Positions 16,206 to 25,875 are shown, counted from the stretch's first letter. The stretch is 64,000 nt of DNA from Frateuria edaphi (GCF_021117405.1 NZ_CP088251.1:2604001-2668000); one strand, 5' to 3'. The notes: generated by a model not told the origin, from the letters alone. A program made the numbers and translations.

Positions 16206-17480
16206 TTAACGCGCCGCCTTCCAGTTTGCCCGCAGGGCCCGTCCGAACGCTGCCGGCTCGCTACGCTCGAGCCGAATCTCCGGCGTCCCATGCCAGGTGG
16301 CCGTGCGCGCGATCGCATCGCCCACATCCGCAACCAAGCGCGGGGTAACCTCCTGGCCCGGTTCCAGGAACAGCGCCTTGATCTCGAATACGCCCTCGCC
16401 GCGGTGTGCCTTGGCATCCAGTCGCCCGACCAGGCTGCCGCGATGCAGGATCGGCAGCACGTAGTAGCCGTAGCGGCGCTTCGGCGCGGGCGTGTAGCAC
16501 TCGATCGCGTACTCGAAATCGAACATGGCTTGCGCGCGGGCGCGGTCCCACACCAGCGGATCGAATGGCGAGAGCAAGGCCGTATGAGTCGCACGCAACC
16601 GGCCGGCGCGCGCCTTGTCGAGCGATGGCGCATGCTCGCGATGCACGTAGCCGGGCACGCTCCAGCCCTGCACCGGTACCGCCAGCAGTTCGCCCGCCGC
16701 GACCAGAGGCGCCAGTTCCGCCTCGTCCACCGCGGGCTTGAGCCGATAGTAATCGGCGACCCAGCGCGCCTGGGCGATGCCCAGCGCACGTACGCTGTCG
16801 AGGATGAAGCGCCGACGCAGGCCGGATGTGTCGAGCTGGCTCGGAACGAACGGCGGATCGAGCCTGGCGAGGACGCGCTCGGCCAGGTCGTAGACCCGCT
16901 GGAAACGCTCGCGCCGGGGGATCATCAGCTCGCCCAGCGCGAACCAGGCCTCCAGCCAGCGCTTCTCCGGCTTCCATTCCCACCAGCCGCTGACGCCGCG
17001 GTCGGCGCGCGGGAAATCGGCCGCGCGCACCGCGCCCTGCGCCCGGATCCGCTCGAGCAGTTCGTCCATGTCGGCGCGGTGGTCCCGATGCATGCGCGCG
17101 GCATGGCGGTGCGCCCAGTGCGCGCCGCGCTCACGCCAGGCGCGGTGCATGGGCAGGTCGGCCGCGGGCACGAAACAGGCTTCGTGCGCCCAGCACTCGG
17201 CGATGCGTCCCTGGGCCAGCGCGTCGTCGAGCCAGGCGCCGTCGTAGTCGCCCAGGCGCGCATGCAGCACCAGGTAAGGGCTGCGCGCCACCACATGGAT
17301 GGAATCGATCTGCAGCAGGCGCATGCGCTCGATCGCCCCGACCACGTCGGCGGGCCGCGGACGGCGATCGAACGGCTGCAGCAGGCCCTGGGCGGCCAGG
17401 TGCAGCCGACGGGCCTGCGACAGGCTCAACGGCGCGATCTGGCTGGGTAAAGCGGAAGACAACGTGGTCTGGGACTTCAC
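16206..17480 (-). CDS. YcaQ-type winged-helix DNA glycosylase (crosslink repair family)
   Basis: 424 residues, HTH_42 family. The conserved QxD-type motif of AlkX/YcaQ is seen in LLQIDSIHVVARSPY at about 55-69, and the family blocks WAHEACF, RRERFQRVYDL, LLSPFDPLVWDR and YGYYVLPIL are all present. E. coli YcaQ unhooks interstrand crosslinks and removes bulky N-alkyl adducts. It starts with GTG (17480). An ATG-free N-terminus and no good ribosome-binding site make the exact start slightly uncertain. Transcribed alone, divergent from the secreted proline-rich protein. Confidence 0.9.
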   Translation of the reverse strand: MKSQTTLSSALPSQIAPLSLSQARRLHLAAQGLLQPFDRRPRPADVVGAIERMRLLQIDSIHVVARSPYLVLHARLGDYDGAWLDDALAQGRIAECWAHEACFVPAADLPMHRAWRERGAHWAHRHAARMHRDHRADMDELLERIRAQGAVRAADFPRADRGVSGWWEWKPEKRWLEAWFALGELMIPRRERFQRVYDLAERVLARLDPPFVPSQLDTSGLRRRFILDSVRALGIAQARWVADYYRLKPAVDEAELAPLVAAGELLAVPVQGWSVPGYVHREHAPSLDKARAGRLRATHTALLSPFDPLVWDRARAQAMFDFEYAIECYTPAPKRRYGYYVLPILHRGSLVGRLDAKAHRGEGVFEIKALFLEPGQEVTPRLVADVGDAIARTATWHGTPEIRLERSEPAAFGRALRANWKAAR

Positions 17481-17601
17481 GGAACCCTGCTGCGCAAGAT
17501 GAGGCCGCGTTTACAAATCGTTTGTTAGCGTGCCGGAAGCGCGGCGACCCCATCGAATGCGTTCAACCCGCGCCCCCGCATTCTGGCATGGAGTATCGAT
17601 A

Positions 17602-18282
17602 ATGAAATTCCGCAAGCCATGGCTGTCCGCCCTCGTCGCCAGCTCGCTGCTGGCGTCCGGGGTCCTGATGGCGCAGGACGTGCCGACGCCCCCGACACCG
17701 CCACCGCCGCCGACGGATCCGGGGACCCCCGCACCCCCGCCGCCGACCACCCCGATGCCGCCTCCCCCGGCCGGCGCGCCGCAGTCGAACATGCCGCCGA
17801 CACCACCACCGCCGCCCGACCCGAATTCCACGCCGCCTGCCCCACCGACCAGCTCCGGCATGCAGACCATGCCGCCGCCGGCGTCGAGCGCGCCTCCGCC
17901 GATGGGCAACGATTCGGGCGGCATGAATGGCAACCAGGGCATGCAAAACGGCATGGACCATAGCGGGAACATGGATGCCAATGGCAACGCGAATGCCAAC
18001 GGAAGCATGAACTCCCACGGCAACATGGACTCCAATGGCGACGCGAACGGTGCCGGCATGAATGCCGGTGGCAACGCCAACGTGGAATTCAAGTCCTCGA
18101 TGCCGCCGGCTTCCTCCGCCGGCCCGGCGCCGGACTTCAGCCAGCTGGCCAACGGCAAGAAATCCATCACCCTGCAGGAAGCGGCCAGCTATCCGCCGCT
18201 GGCCAACGATTTCGACTATGCCGACAAGAACCGCGACGGTCGCGTCACGCAGCGCGAGTACGAAGCCTGGCAGTCGCATTGA
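17602..18282 (+). CDS. Secreted proline-rich, Met/Asn/Gly-repeat protein with EF-hand-like end
   Basis: 226 residues. Cleavable signal peptide (1-24, ending VLMAQ), a proline-rich stretch (about 27-100), a Met/Asn/Gly-rich repetitive segment (about 100-165; GNMD, NANG and GNMDSN units) and a C-terminal domain ending in [14 protein letters not shown], which matches an EF-hand loop with Asp, Asn, Asp, Thr and Glu at positions 1, 3, 5, 9 and 12. The role is unknown; calcium binding is inferred from the loop. The ATG at 17602 has GGAG nine bases upstream. A strong terminator follows the gene. Confidence 0.75.
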   Translation: MKFRKPWLSALVASSLLASGVLMAQDVPTPPTPPPPPTDPGTPAPPPPTTPMPPPPAGAPQSNMPPTPPPPPDPNSTPPAPPTSSGMQTMPPPASSAPPPMGNDSGGMNGNQGMQNGMDHSGNMDANGNANANGSMNSHGNMDSNGDANGAGMNAGGNANVEFKSSMPPASSAGPAPDFSQLANGKKSITLQEAASYPPLANDFDYADKNRDGRVTQREYEAWQSH

Positions 18283-18303
18283 GTTTCGCTCGACACTCCC
18301 CTC

Positions 18304-18333
18304 GCCGGCTGCCTGCAGCCGGCTTTTTTTTTT
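18304..18333 (+). terminator. Rho-independent terminator
   Basis: GCCGGCTGC (18304-18312), two-base loop, GCAGCCGGC (18315-18323), then ten T. It ends the transcript of the proline-rich protein gene. Confidence 0.92.
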
Positions 18334-18490
18334 GGCCGGTCTTGGCCGACCACGGCCGGTGCGAAACATGTGCCTGATGGGGCGACGCCTCCTGGTTTCC
18401 GTGCATCTCCGCGTAGGCCCCTGCCTCCCGTCACGACCGGTTGGGATGCCGCTCGCTAGACTCGCGCCTTTGCCGTAGGGAGCGACGTCC

Positions 18491-19582
18491 TTGATCAAGC
18501 ACGGTACGGCCGCGGTAGTCGCGGTACTTGGCGGCCTGTGGGCCTGCGCGGCGCACGCGCAGAACCCCGATCCGATGGACATCCGCGCCTGCACCGCCAT
18601 CGAAAGCGACGCGCAGCGGCTGGCCTGCTACGACCACGCCACCGGCCGAGTGAACCTGCCGGTGGCGAAGAAGCGCGCGGACGAGGAAACCCGGTTGCCC
18701 AGCGTGTTCGGGCACGACCGCCTCCCGGGCCAGGTCGCCGCACGCGAAAATCCGGAGGTGTCCACGCCGATGTCACTGCTGGACAGTCGCTGGGAACTGG
18801 CGCCGGAAGCCAAGCTGGGGACGTACAACGTACGCGGCTACAAGCCGGTGTTCCTGATGCCGGTCTTCGCCACCAGCAACCAGAACGAGCGCCCGCAAAG
18901 CCCCAATCCGCTCAACACCGTGACCCACCCGGAGCAGCTGGAGAACATCGAGGCGAAGTTCCAGATCAGCTTCAAGACCAAGTTGTGGCAGGGCGTGTTC
19001 GGCGACGCGGGCGACCTGTGGCTGGGTTATACCCAGTCCTCGCGCTGGCAGGTCTACAACGACCATGCCTCGCGGCCGTTCCGCGAGACCAACTACGAGC
19101 CCGAGGCGATGCTCGTGTTCGACACCCACTACCAGGTGTTCGGATGGGACGGTCGCCTGCTCGGCATCGGCATCAACCACCAGTCCAACGGCCAATCCAA
19201 CCCGCTCTCACGCAGCTGGAATCGCGTGGTCGCCAACGTGGGCTTCGAGCGCGGCGACTGGACGGTGATGCTGCGCCCCTGGTGGCGCATTCCCGAGGGG
19301 GGCACGGACGACAACAACCCGGACATCAGCGACTACATGGGTCGGGGCGACGTCCAGATCGTGCGCGAGTGGAACGGCCAGGAGTTCGGCATGATGCTGC
19401 GCCATTCCTTCCGGGGCGGCAGCCGCAGCCACGGCGCGGCGCGGTTCACCTGGAGCTTCCCGCTGGCCGGCAACCTGCGCGGCTACATGGAAGTGTTCAA
19501 GGGCTACGGCGAAAGCCTGATCGACTACAACCACAACGCCACGTACCTGGGGCTGGGCGTTTCGCTGCTCGACTGGTACTGA
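18491..19582 (+). CDS. pldA: Outer-membrane phospholipase A (OMPLA)
   Basis: 363 residues with an N-terminal signal peptide (cleavage after AHA, about 23). The active-site segment GINHQSNGQSNPLSRSWNR holds His230, Ser232 and Asn244, the same 2- and 14-residue spacing as His142, Ser144 and Asn156 of E. coli PldA. The C-terminal half is a beta-barrel ending in an aromatic residue (LLDWY). PldA hydrolyses phospholipids that reach the outer leaflet. The gene starts with TTG at 18491, with GGGAG ahead of it. The extra N-terminal region (about 25-100), with two cysteines, is longer than in E. coli. Confidence 0.92.
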   Translation: MIKHGTAAVVAVLGGLWACAAHAQNPDPMDIRACTAIESDAQRLACYDHATGRVNLPVAKKRADEETRLPSVFGHDRLPGQVAARENPEVSTPMSLLDSRWELAPEAKLGTYNVRGYKPVFLMPVFATSNQNERPQSPNPLNTVTHPEQLENIEAKFQISFKTKLWQGVFGDAGDLWLGYTQSSRWQVYNDHASRPFRETNYEPEAMLVFDTHYQVFGWDGRLLGIGINHQSNGQSNPLSRSWNRVVANVGFERGDWTVMLRPWWRIPEGGTDDNNPDISDYMGRGDVQIVREWNGQEFGMMLRHSFRGGSRSHGAARFTWSFPLAGNLRGYMEVFKGYGESLIDYNHNATYLGLGVSLLDWY

Positions 19583-19590
19583 GCCTCACG

Positions 19591-19624
19591 CCATGCAGGA
19601 GCCCGTTTGCAGGCTCCTGCATGG
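19591..19624. terminator. Perfect 13-bp inverted repeat between pldA and slyD
   Basis: CCATGCAGGAGCC (19591-19603), 8-base loop, GGCTCCTGCATGG (19612-19624). It lies between convergent genes and probably ends both transcripts, although no T run follows. Confidence 0.6.
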
Positions 19625-19633
19625 TGGCCCGGC

Positions 19634-20116
19634 TCAGTGGTGGTGGCCGCCCGGGCCGTGCACGTGGCCATGCTGCAGTTCTTCCGCGCTGGCCTCACGC
19701 ACGTCGGTCACCTCGACGTTGAAATGCAGGGTCTGCCCCGCGAGCGGGTGGTTGCCGTCGATGTGCACCTTGTCGTCGTCCACGCGCACCACGGTCACAT
19801 TGATCGCGCCCTGCGGGCCGCGACCCTGGAACTGCATGCCCGGCTGGATGTCCTCCACGCCCTGGAAGGCCTCGCGCGGCACTTCCTGCATCAGTTCCGG
19901 ATGGCGCGCGCCGTAACCTTCCTCGGGCGATACGTCGACCTTGAACTGATCGCCTGCCTGGCGGCCGGCCATCACCTTCTCCAGGCCCGGCACGATCTGC
20001 CCGGTACCGTGCAGGTAGGACAGCGGCTCGCGCCCTTCGGAGCTGTCGATGACGCGTCCTTCGTCGTCGGTCAGCGTGTAGTGGAAGGAGGCGACGGTGT
20101 TGTCTGCGATCTGCAT
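19634..20116 (-). CDS. slyD: FKBP-type peptidyl-prolyl isomerase SlyD
   Basis: 160 residues: FKBP half-domain (FHYTLTDDEGRVID, then YLHGTGQIVPGLEKVM), the inserted IF chaperone domain (about 70-130) and a histidine-rich metal-binding tail HGHVHGPGGHHH. SlyD catalyses prolyl isomerisation, acts as a chaperone and delivers nickel in E. coli. The tail is shorter than in E. coli. Convergent to pldA; upstream is a short gap divergent from dacB. Confidence 0.95.
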   Translation of the reverse strand: MQIADNTVASFHYTLTDDEGRVIDSSEGREPLSYLHGTGQIVPGLEKVMAGRQAGDQFKVDVSPEEGYGARHPELMQEVPREAFQGVEDIQPGMQFQGRGPQGAINVTVVRVDDDKVHIDGNHPLAGQTLHFNVEVTDVREASAEELQHGHVHGPGGHHH

Positions 20117-20216
20117 GGCATTCTCGTTGTCGGTGAATGGGCCAGTTTAACAGCTCACGGTCGAGGGCCTGTCACACCGGCCTGCGCCGTTGCGCCATGG
20201 TTGCGATACTTCGGGC

Positions 20217-21722
20217 ATGAAGATTGCCCGCTTGCCTTTCCTGCTCGCCCTCGTCCTGCTGCCATTGCACTCCATGGCGATGGACCTGCACGCCACGCGC
20301 GCGGCCATCGATTCGCGCATCGCCCAACCGCGTTTCGCCGCCGCGCGCTGGGGCATCGCCGTGGTCTCGCTGGACAGCGGCCGCACCCTGTACGTGCACG
20401 ACGCCGACAAGCTTTTCCAACCCGCATCGACCACCAAGCTGTTCACCGCGGCGCTGGTACTGAACAGCCTGGATGCCGGCTACCGCATTCCCACCCGCGT
20501 GCTGGGCGCCACCCCGGAAAAACGCGGGCGCGTGCAGGGGCCACTGGTGCTCTACGGCATGGGCGATCCGTCGCTCGGCACCGATCCGTCCACCGCGGGC
20601 TGGGCCGACGCGCTGGCCGATCAGCTGGCGGCCAAGGGCGTACGCCGCGTACACGGCGACCTGGTGGCCGATGCCACCTATTTCGCCGGACCGGCGATCG
20701 GCAACGGCTGGGAAGCGTTCGACCTCCTTGCCGGCTTCGCCGCGCCGGCCTCGGCGTTGAGCGTGTACGAAAACCAGTTCCAGCTGAAGGTGACGCCTGC
20801 GGCACGCGCAGGCGAGCCGGCCGGACTGGCTTTCGATCCCGCCGGCGCGGCGATACCGTTGGATAACCGCCTGCTCACCGTACCGGCCGGCACCGCGAGC
20901 GACGTCAACCTTTACCGCGATTCCGGCGACCTGCTTCTGCACGCCTTCGGCTCGGTACCGGCGCAGTCATCACCGCGAAGCTTTCATCTGGCCATCGCCG
21001 ACCCGGCACGGCTGGCCGGCCAGACGCTCCTGCGGGCGCTGGAGCGACGCGGCATCGATGTCGATGGCGAAGTGCGCGTGCTCTACTGGCCGCAGCAGGA
21101 TGCGACGCTGCAGGCGGGCACGCGCGTGCTGGCCCAGCTGGAGTCGCCGCCACTGGCGACATTGCTGCGCGAGGGCCTCAAGCGCTCGCAGAACCTCTAT
21201 CTGCAGAACCTGCTGCAGCTGGCCGGCGCGCGTGCCCACGCCGCGGCGGCTAACGACCCGGCCGCACCCACCGGGTTCCTCAGTGCGGCCGACTGGGGCA
21301 TCCACGCGCTGCATCAGCTGCTCGATCGCATCGGCATCCCGCCCTCGGTCAGCCTGATCGGCGAAGGCACCGGACTGTCCCGGCGCGACCTCGCCACGCC
21401 GAACGCGCTGGTGCGCCTGCTCGCCTTCCTCGCCAACGGGCCGGGCGCCGGCCACCTGCGCGACATGCTGCCGGTGGCAGGCGTCGACGGCACGCTGGCC
21501 GGGCGCATGCGGGGCACGCTTGCCGCGGGCAACGTGCACGCCAAGACCGGCAGCATGACGTACGTGAACTGCCTGGCCGGCTATGTCACCAGCGCGGCGG
21601 GCGAACACCTGGCGTTCGCGATCCTGCTCAACGACTACGTGCCGCCGCAGGGGGTATCGGCCAGCGCGGACGTCGATGCGATCGCCGTCCTGCTTGCCGA
21701 GCTGAGCGAACGATCCCAGTAG
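20217..21722 (+). CDS. dacB: D-alanyl-D-alanine carboxypeptidase/endopeptidase PBP4 (DacB)
   Basis: 501 residues, class C low-molecular-weight penicillin-binding protein (peptidase S13). Signal peptide at 1-21, then SxxK (STTK, Ser71-Lys74), SxN (SQN in KRSQNLYLQN) and KTG (HAKTGSM). The insertions between the first two motifs, about 270 residues, match DacB. It trims peptidoglycan stem peptides and cross-links in the periplasm. The ATG at 20217 opens the signal peptide; the in-frame ATG nine codons earlier is not needed. Confidence 0.94.
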   Translation: MKIARLPFLLALVLLPLHSMAMDLHATRAAIDSRIAQPRFAAARWGIAVVSLDSGRTLYVHDADKLFQPASTTKLFTAALVLNSLDAGYRIPTRVLGATPEKRGRVQGPLVLYGMGDPSLGTDPSTAGWADALADQLAAKGVRRVHGDLVADATYFAGPAIGNGWEAFDLLAGFAAPASALSVYENQFQLKVTPAARAGEPAGLAFDPAGAAIPLDNRLLTVPAGTASDVNLYRDSGDLLLHAFGSVPAQSSPRSFHLAIADPARLAGQTLLRALERRGIDVDGEVRVLYWPQQDATLQAGTRVLAQLESPPLATLLREGLKRSQNLYLQNLLQLAGARAHAAAANDPAAPTGFLSAADWGIHALHQLLDRIGIPPSVSLIGEGTGLSRRDLATPNALVRLLAFLANGPGAGHLRDMLPVAGVDGTLAGRMRGTLAAGNVHAKTGSMTYVNCLAGYVTSAAGEHLAFAILLNDYVPPQGVSASADVDAIAVLLAELSERSQ

Positions 21723-21775
21723 GCGCGTCCTCGGGCGCGACCGCCATGCTGGTCGCACCAGGGGCGGCGGAGGAA

Positions 21776-22261
21776 TCAGCCCTTGACCCGCTTCGCCAGA
21801 TCCGCGCCGATCTTCTCCGGCGTATCCGTCGGCGCGTAGCGCCTGACGACCTGCCCCTCGGGATCGACCAGGAACTTGGTGAAGTTCCACTTGATCGCCT
21901 CGCTGCCGAGCACGCCCTTGCCCTCGCGCTTGAGCCAGCGGTAGAGCGGATGCGCATCGGCGCCGTTGACCTCGATCTTGGCGAACAGCGGAAAACTCAC
22001 CTCATAATTGAGGCTGCAGAACTGGCGGATCTCCGCCTCGTCGCCTGGCTCCTGGTGGCCGAACTGGTCGCACGGAAAACCGAGCACCGTCAGTCCACGC
22101 TCGCGCCACTCCCGCCACAGCGCCTCCAGTCCGGTGTATTGCGGGGTGAAGCCGCACTTGGAGGCGACGTTGACGACCAGCAGCCAGCGCCCGCGCCACT
22201 CGGCGAGCGAGCGCTCCTGGCCATCGATGTCGCGGGCGGAAAAGTCGTAGACGCTGCTCAT
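21776..22261 (-). CDS. Glutathione peroxidase family thiol peroxidase
   Basis: 161 residues. Peroxidatic Cys36 in NVASKCGFTPQY; the supporting glutamine is in LGFPCDQFGHQEPG, and tryptophan in IKWNFTKFLVD. These are the Cys-type GPx residues; such enzymes in bacteria usually use thioredoxin or glutathione to reduce peroxides. The ATG at 22261 has GGGAG eight bases upstream. An open extension of 47 codons upstream has no family likeness and is excluded. Separated from dacB (convergent) by a short stem-loop region. Confidence 0.93.
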   Translation of the reverse strand: MSSVYDFSARDIDGQERSLAEWRGRWLLVVNVASKCGFTPQYTGLEALWREWRERGLTVLGFPCDQFGHQEPGDEAEIRQFCSLNYEVSFPLFAKIEVNGADAHPLYRWLKREGKGVLGSEAIKWNFTKFLVDPEGQVVRRYAPTDTPEKIGADLAKRVKG

Positions 22262-22364
22262 GCACGGGCTCCCGTAAGGTGTCGGCGAGTCTACGCCGCC
22301 AGCGGCATATGCACATGAGCGATGGTCATTTCCCGACGTGCGGTCCGGAGGCGATGCTGCCGTG

Positions 22365-22493
22365 ATGCACCTCGTCCTTTCCGCCCTGGTCGCGCTCGCC
22401 ACCCTCGTGTTGCTGGGCTACGCGGCATGCCGCGAGGCGCCGCGCCGGCATGTGCGCGTGCGTGCGCGCCGCGACCGCCACATCGGGCTGTAG
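22365..22493 (+). CDS. Possible 42-residue single-pass membrane peptide
   Basis: A hydrophobic N-terminal helix (MHLVLSALVALATLVLLGYA) is followed by a strongly basic tail rich in Arg and His. GGAGG lies 13 bases upstream of the ATG, a longer spacing than usual. It fills the only gap between GPx (divergent) and pncB (convergent, stop 5 bp away). Composition fits a real small membrane protein, but no homologue is known to me and length alone cannot exclude chance. Confidence 0.4.
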   Translation: MHLVLSALVALATLVLLGYAACREAPRRHVRVRARRDRHIGL

Positions 22494-22497
22494 CGAC

Positions 22498-23679
22498 TCA
22501 GGCTTCCGGCGGGATGTCGAACACCTGCCGCAGGTAAGCCACGTAGGCCGGGTCCTCGCACATGTTCTTGCCCGGCGAATCGCTGAGCTTGGCCACCGGC
22601 TGGTCGTTGCAGCGGACCATCTTGATCACGATCTGCAGCGGCGTGGGCCCCACGTCGTTGGTCAGGTTGGTGCCGACGCCGAACGCCAGCTGGCAGCGTC
22701 CGTGGAAGTGGCGGTAGAGCTGCATCACGCGTGGCATGTCCAGCGCGTCGCTGAACACCAGGATCTTGGTGCGCGGATCGACGCGGTTGGCGCGGTAGTG
22801 CGCCAGCACCTTTTCGCCCCAGACGAACGGATCTCCCGAATCGTGCCGGGTACCGTCGAAGAGCTTGCAGAAATACATGTCGAAATCGCGCAGGAAGGCG
22901 TCCAGACCGTAAACGTCCGATAGAGCGATACCGAGGTCGCCGCGGTACTCCTTCGCCCAGGTTTCCAGCGCCACGCGCTGCGAATCGCGCAGCCGCGGGC
23001 CCAGGGCCTGGTGCGCCTGCAAGTACTCGTGGGCCAGCGTGCCCAGCGGAGTGAGCCGGAGCTTCCACGCCATCCACACGTTGCTGGTGCCGGCCAGCTG
23101 CTCGCCGAGGCCGTCGCGCAGCGTGCGCACCACTTCCTCGTGCCATTCGCGCGAGAAGCGCCGGCGCGTGCCGTAGTCGGCGATGCGGCAGTCGGCGTAC
23201 TCCCGGTCCGCGCGCAGCAGCTCGATCTTGGCCTCGAGCCGCGCGCGGCCCTCGGCGAGATCTAGGCCCGGGCGGGTGCGGCGGAAGTACACCTCGTTGA
23301 CGATCGCCAGCAGCGGCACCTCGAACAGGATCGTGTGCAGCCACGGTCCGCGGATGTGGATCTCGATCTCGCCGTTGGCCGCCGGCGAAGGGGCGATCTC
23401 CACGTACTTGGCGTTGAGCTGGAACAAGCCCAGGAAGTCGACGAAGTCGCTCTTGATGTAGCGCCAGCCGCGCAGGTAGTCGAGCTCGTCGCGCGTGAAG
23501 CGCAGGCCGCACAGCGCGTCGAGCTCGGCGCGGATCTCGTCGATGCACGGCACCAGGTCGATGCCCGGCGTACGGCACTTGAAGCGGTACTCGACGTGCG
23601 CCGCGGGGTAGTGGTGCAACACCACCTGCATCATCGAGAACTTGTACAGGTCGGTGTCGAGCAGGGACTGGACGATCAT
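22498..23679 (-). CDS. pncB: Nicotinate phosphoribosyltransferase
   Basis: 393 residues, cytosolic NAD salvage enzyme that converts nicotinate and PRPP to nicotinate mononucleotide with [16 protein letters not shown] at 6-18 is the family N-terminus; [12 protein letters not shown] and [10 protein letters not shown] follow. His217 in [14 protein letters not shown] corresponds to the phosphorylated histidine of Salmonella Pnc[12 protein letters not shown] and GVGTNLTND are in the PRPP site. The ATG at 23679 gives the standard N-terminus; the 30 further upstream codons are not coding by composition. Confidence 0.96.
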   Translation of the reverse strand: MIVQSLLDTDLYKFSMMQVVLHHYPAAHVEYRFKCRTPGIDLVPCIDEIRAELDALCGLRFTRDELDYLRGWRYIKSDFVDFLGLFQLNAKYVEIAPSPAANGEIEIHIRGPWLHTILFEVPLLAIVNEVYFRRTRPGLDLAEGRARLEAKIELLRADREYADCRIADYGTRRRFSREWHEEVVRTLRDGLGEQLAGTSNVWMAWKLRLTPLGTLAHEYLQAHQALGPRLRDSQRVALETWAKEYRGDLGIALSDVYGLDAFLRDFDMYFCKLFDGTRHDSGDPFVWGEKVLAHYRANRVDPRTKILVFSDALDMPRVMQLYRHFHGRCQLAFGVGTNLTNDVGPTPLQIVIKMVRCNDQPVAKLSDSPGKNMCEDPAYVAYLRQVFDIPPEA

Positions 23680-23722
23680 GCGCTGGCCTGGCGGGAACCG
23701 GCACATGGCCGGATCGGACGCA

Positions 23723-24109
23723 TTATCCCTGCGGCGACGCCAGCGCGGCGAGCTGGGTGTCGATCGCATGCACGAAGGCGTCGGCGCCCGGCCAGCTGGT
23801 GATGCGCCCGAGCTTGCGGGAACCGGCGAACACGAAGAACGCCGGGATGCCGTGCAAGCCGAAGCGGGTGGCCATGCCGGGATCCTCGTAGACGTTGTCG
23901 TGCAGCCATTGCACGCGCGACCACTGGAAGCGTTCGCGCGCCAGCAGCATGGCTCGCTTGGCGATATCGCAATTGGGGCAATCGCGGCCCCACAGGAACA
24001 GGACGGTCAGGTCCCGGGCGGATTCGGACAGCGCGGCATCGAGTTCCGACTCGAGCACGCTGCGCATGGGGAACTGCTCGAAGAAGTGGGGAACGGTGGT
24101 ATCGGCCAT
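23723..24109 (-). CDS. Thioredoxin-family protein with CPNC active site
   Basis: 128 residues with a thioredoxin fold: redox motif CPNC at 44-47 after LFLWGRD, cis-proline segment GIPAFFVF. No signal peptide, so cytosolic. The motif CPNC differs from CGPC and suggests a specialised redox partner. It is 43 bp upstream of pncB on the same strand and may share a transcript. Confidence 0.85.
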   Translation of the reverse strand: MADTTVPHFFEQFPMRSVLESELDAALSESARDLTVLFLWGRDCPNCDIAKRAMLLARERFQWSRVQWLHDNVYEDPGMATRFGLHGIPAFFVFAGSRKLGRITSWPGADAFVHAIDTQLAALASPQG

Positions 24110-24236
24110 GGCTTCGACGTTGGGGCGTGGCGGGCGGGTGCAAGGCGCAGCGCCATGCAGGCCTCAGGCATCCTGCTCCGCCCGCACCGCCTGGCCAGGC
24201 CGCAGGCCGGAGCGGGCCGGCCGGCGGGCGGGCCGA

Positions 24237-25313
24237 TCAGGGAGCATGGTTCTTCGCGGCAGCCAGATGCTCGAGTTCGCGCGTCCGTTCTGCCTCGGGC
24301 TTCTCCGCCAACGTACCGACCGCGGCATAGAACGCGCCCCACTGCCGTTCCGCCTGTTCGAACAGCACCGCGAAGGCGCCCGTCCAGCGGTCGTACAGGC
24401 CAAAGGGCAACAGCTTGGCGTTGTTGATCGGCGCTTCCACCCAGGCGTCGTAGCGGCGGTCGCCGGACCACCGGCTGTCGCGCCACTGCGCGTAGCGGCG
24501 ACGGAACGCATCGACCTGCGCCTGCTTGCCGCGCGCCAGCTTGGCCGGATCGTCCCCACTCGCGTACAGCCGCCTGAGCCGCTCGCGCAGGTCCAGCACC
24601 AGTGCGGTGAAGCCCTGCTCCATCGCCTGATCGCGCGAGCCGGGGGGCGGCAAACCGCGCGCCTTGCGCCACTGGCGCAGACCCTCCTGCTCGACGAAGC
24701 TGGCGAAGGATTCATTGAACGCCGTGTCGCCCTTCACGTACAGCCGCTGGTGCGCGAGCTCATGGAAGATGGTGCCGGCCACGTCGTCGTCGTCCCAGCG
24801 CAGCATGCTGGAGACGATCGGATCGGCGAACCAGCCCAGCGTCGAATACGCCGGCACGGGCCCGATCCATACATCCTCGCCTTGCGCCTTCAGCTCCGCC
24901 GCGCGAACCCGCGCGCGGGACTGGTCGAAATAGCCACGGTAGGCCACGCAACCGGCGATGGGAAAACACTGCGGCAGGGCTTCGACCGAATACGGCGGCG
25001 TGGCGAACACGTTCCAGGCGACGTAAGGGCGGTGCAGGTCCACGTAGCTGGTATAGCTGCGGTTGTCCGGCAGCGCCAGCACCGCGGAAGCGAACCGCCG
25101 CGCCTGGGCCGCCAGGCGCAGGCGACGGGCCAACGTCGGGTCGGTGGCCGGGTCCTGCAGCACCTTGACGATCGGGCGGCGGTGCATCAGCAACGACGCC
25201 TGCCCATGCGCGACGTGGGCGTAATAGCGCAGGCTACCGCAGCCGCCGAGCAGGAGGCACAACGCGACAGTAGCCAGGCGCGCAGGGCGCCCGCGAAGGG
25301 TTGGAGAAGGCAT
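24237..25313 (-). CDS. Predicted lipoprotein aminopeptidase (COG4324)
   Basis: 358 residues. Signal peptide with lipobox LGGC, then a zinc-protease domain with HELAH (TIFHELAHQRLYVKGD) followed by the conserved NESFASFVEQEG. This matches the predicted aminopeptidase family PF10023, whose substrate is not established. The ATG at 25313 was chosen because it opens the signal peptide directly. Anchored in the inner leaflet of the outer membrane or the inner membrane, facing the periplasm. Confidence 0.82.
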   Translation of the reverse strand: MPSPTLRGRPARLATVALCLLLGGCGSLRYYAHVAHGQASLLMHRRPIVKVLQDPATDPTLARRLRLAAQARRFASAVLALPDNRSYTSYVDLHRPYVAWNVFATPPYSVEALPQCFPIAGCVAYRGYFDQSRARVRAAELKAQGEDVWIGPVPAYSTLGWFADPIVSSMLRWDDDDVAGTIFHELAHQRLYVKGDTAFNESFASFVEQEGLRQWRKARGLPPPGSRDQAMEQGFTALVLDLRERLRRLYASGDDPAKLARGKQAQVDAFRRRYAQWRDSRWSGDRRYDAWVEAPINNAKLLPFGLYDRWTGAFAVLFEQAERQWGAFYAAVGTLAEKPEAERTRELEHLAAAKNHAP

Positions 25314-25363
25314 GCCGCGATTGTGCCAAGCGGACGCTTCGGGCACGAGTCGCGGCGCGCCGG

Positions 25364-25762
25364 TCAGTCGCGATCGTGCCCGCGTCGCCCGCGCCAGTCG
25401 CCGCGGTCATGGCCGCGGTCTTCCCGGCCGCGCCACTCGCGACGATCATGCCTGTCGTCGCGGTAGTCATGGCGCTCGCGGCTCCAGTCGCGGCCACGGT
25501 AGTGGTGCGAATCGCCGCGCCAGGTACCGCTGATGCCGACGCTCACGCCGGAGGAATAGCAGCAGCCATAGCCCCAGCCGGGCCCGTAGTAGCCGCCGTA
25601 ACCGTAGTAGTCCGGCTCGTAGATCACCGAGGGACCCTCGCCGTAGTAGGCATCGCCCTGATAGCCGTTGCTGCGCACGTAGCTGTAACCGGGGTCGTAA
25701 TAGCAACCCGACAGCGCCGCCGTGCCAAGCACCAGCGCCAGTCCTGCAAGCATGCGTTTCAT
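25364..25762 (-). CDS. Hypothetical lipoprotein, Tyr/Gly-rich then Arg/Asp-rich
   Basis: 132 residues. Lipobox LSGC (Cys20), a tyrosine/glycine-rich middle (about 20-80, with a CC pair in GYGCCYSSG) and a tail of alternating basic and acidic residues (RDDRHDRREWRGRED). Strong ribosome-binding site GGAGG ahead of the ATG at 25762. I do not recognise the family; such charged, low-complexity lipoproteins are usual in xanthomonads. Function unknown. Confidence 0.7.
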   Translation of the reverse strand: MKRMLAGLALVLGTAALSGCYYDPGYSYVRSNGYQGDAYYGEGPSVIYEPDYYGYGGYYGPGWGYGCCYSSGVSVGISGTWRGDSHHYRGRDWSRERHDYRDDRHDRREWRGREDRGHDRGDWRGRRGHDRD

Positions 25763-25875
25763 GGGCTCACCTCCGTGACTGCTGTCACGGGGATCACGCT
25801 AGTCGCGGCGGTTTGAATGCGCCCTGAGCGCCGCGCCCGGCTGATGCGCGGGCGCGGCGGCAGGGTGACCTGGCG

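Noticed and set aside
22322-22537. 71-codon plus-strand frame overlapping the small membrane peptide
   Set aside because: Arg/Pro/Ala-rich shadow; the alternative frame at 22365 has the coherent hydrophobic helix.
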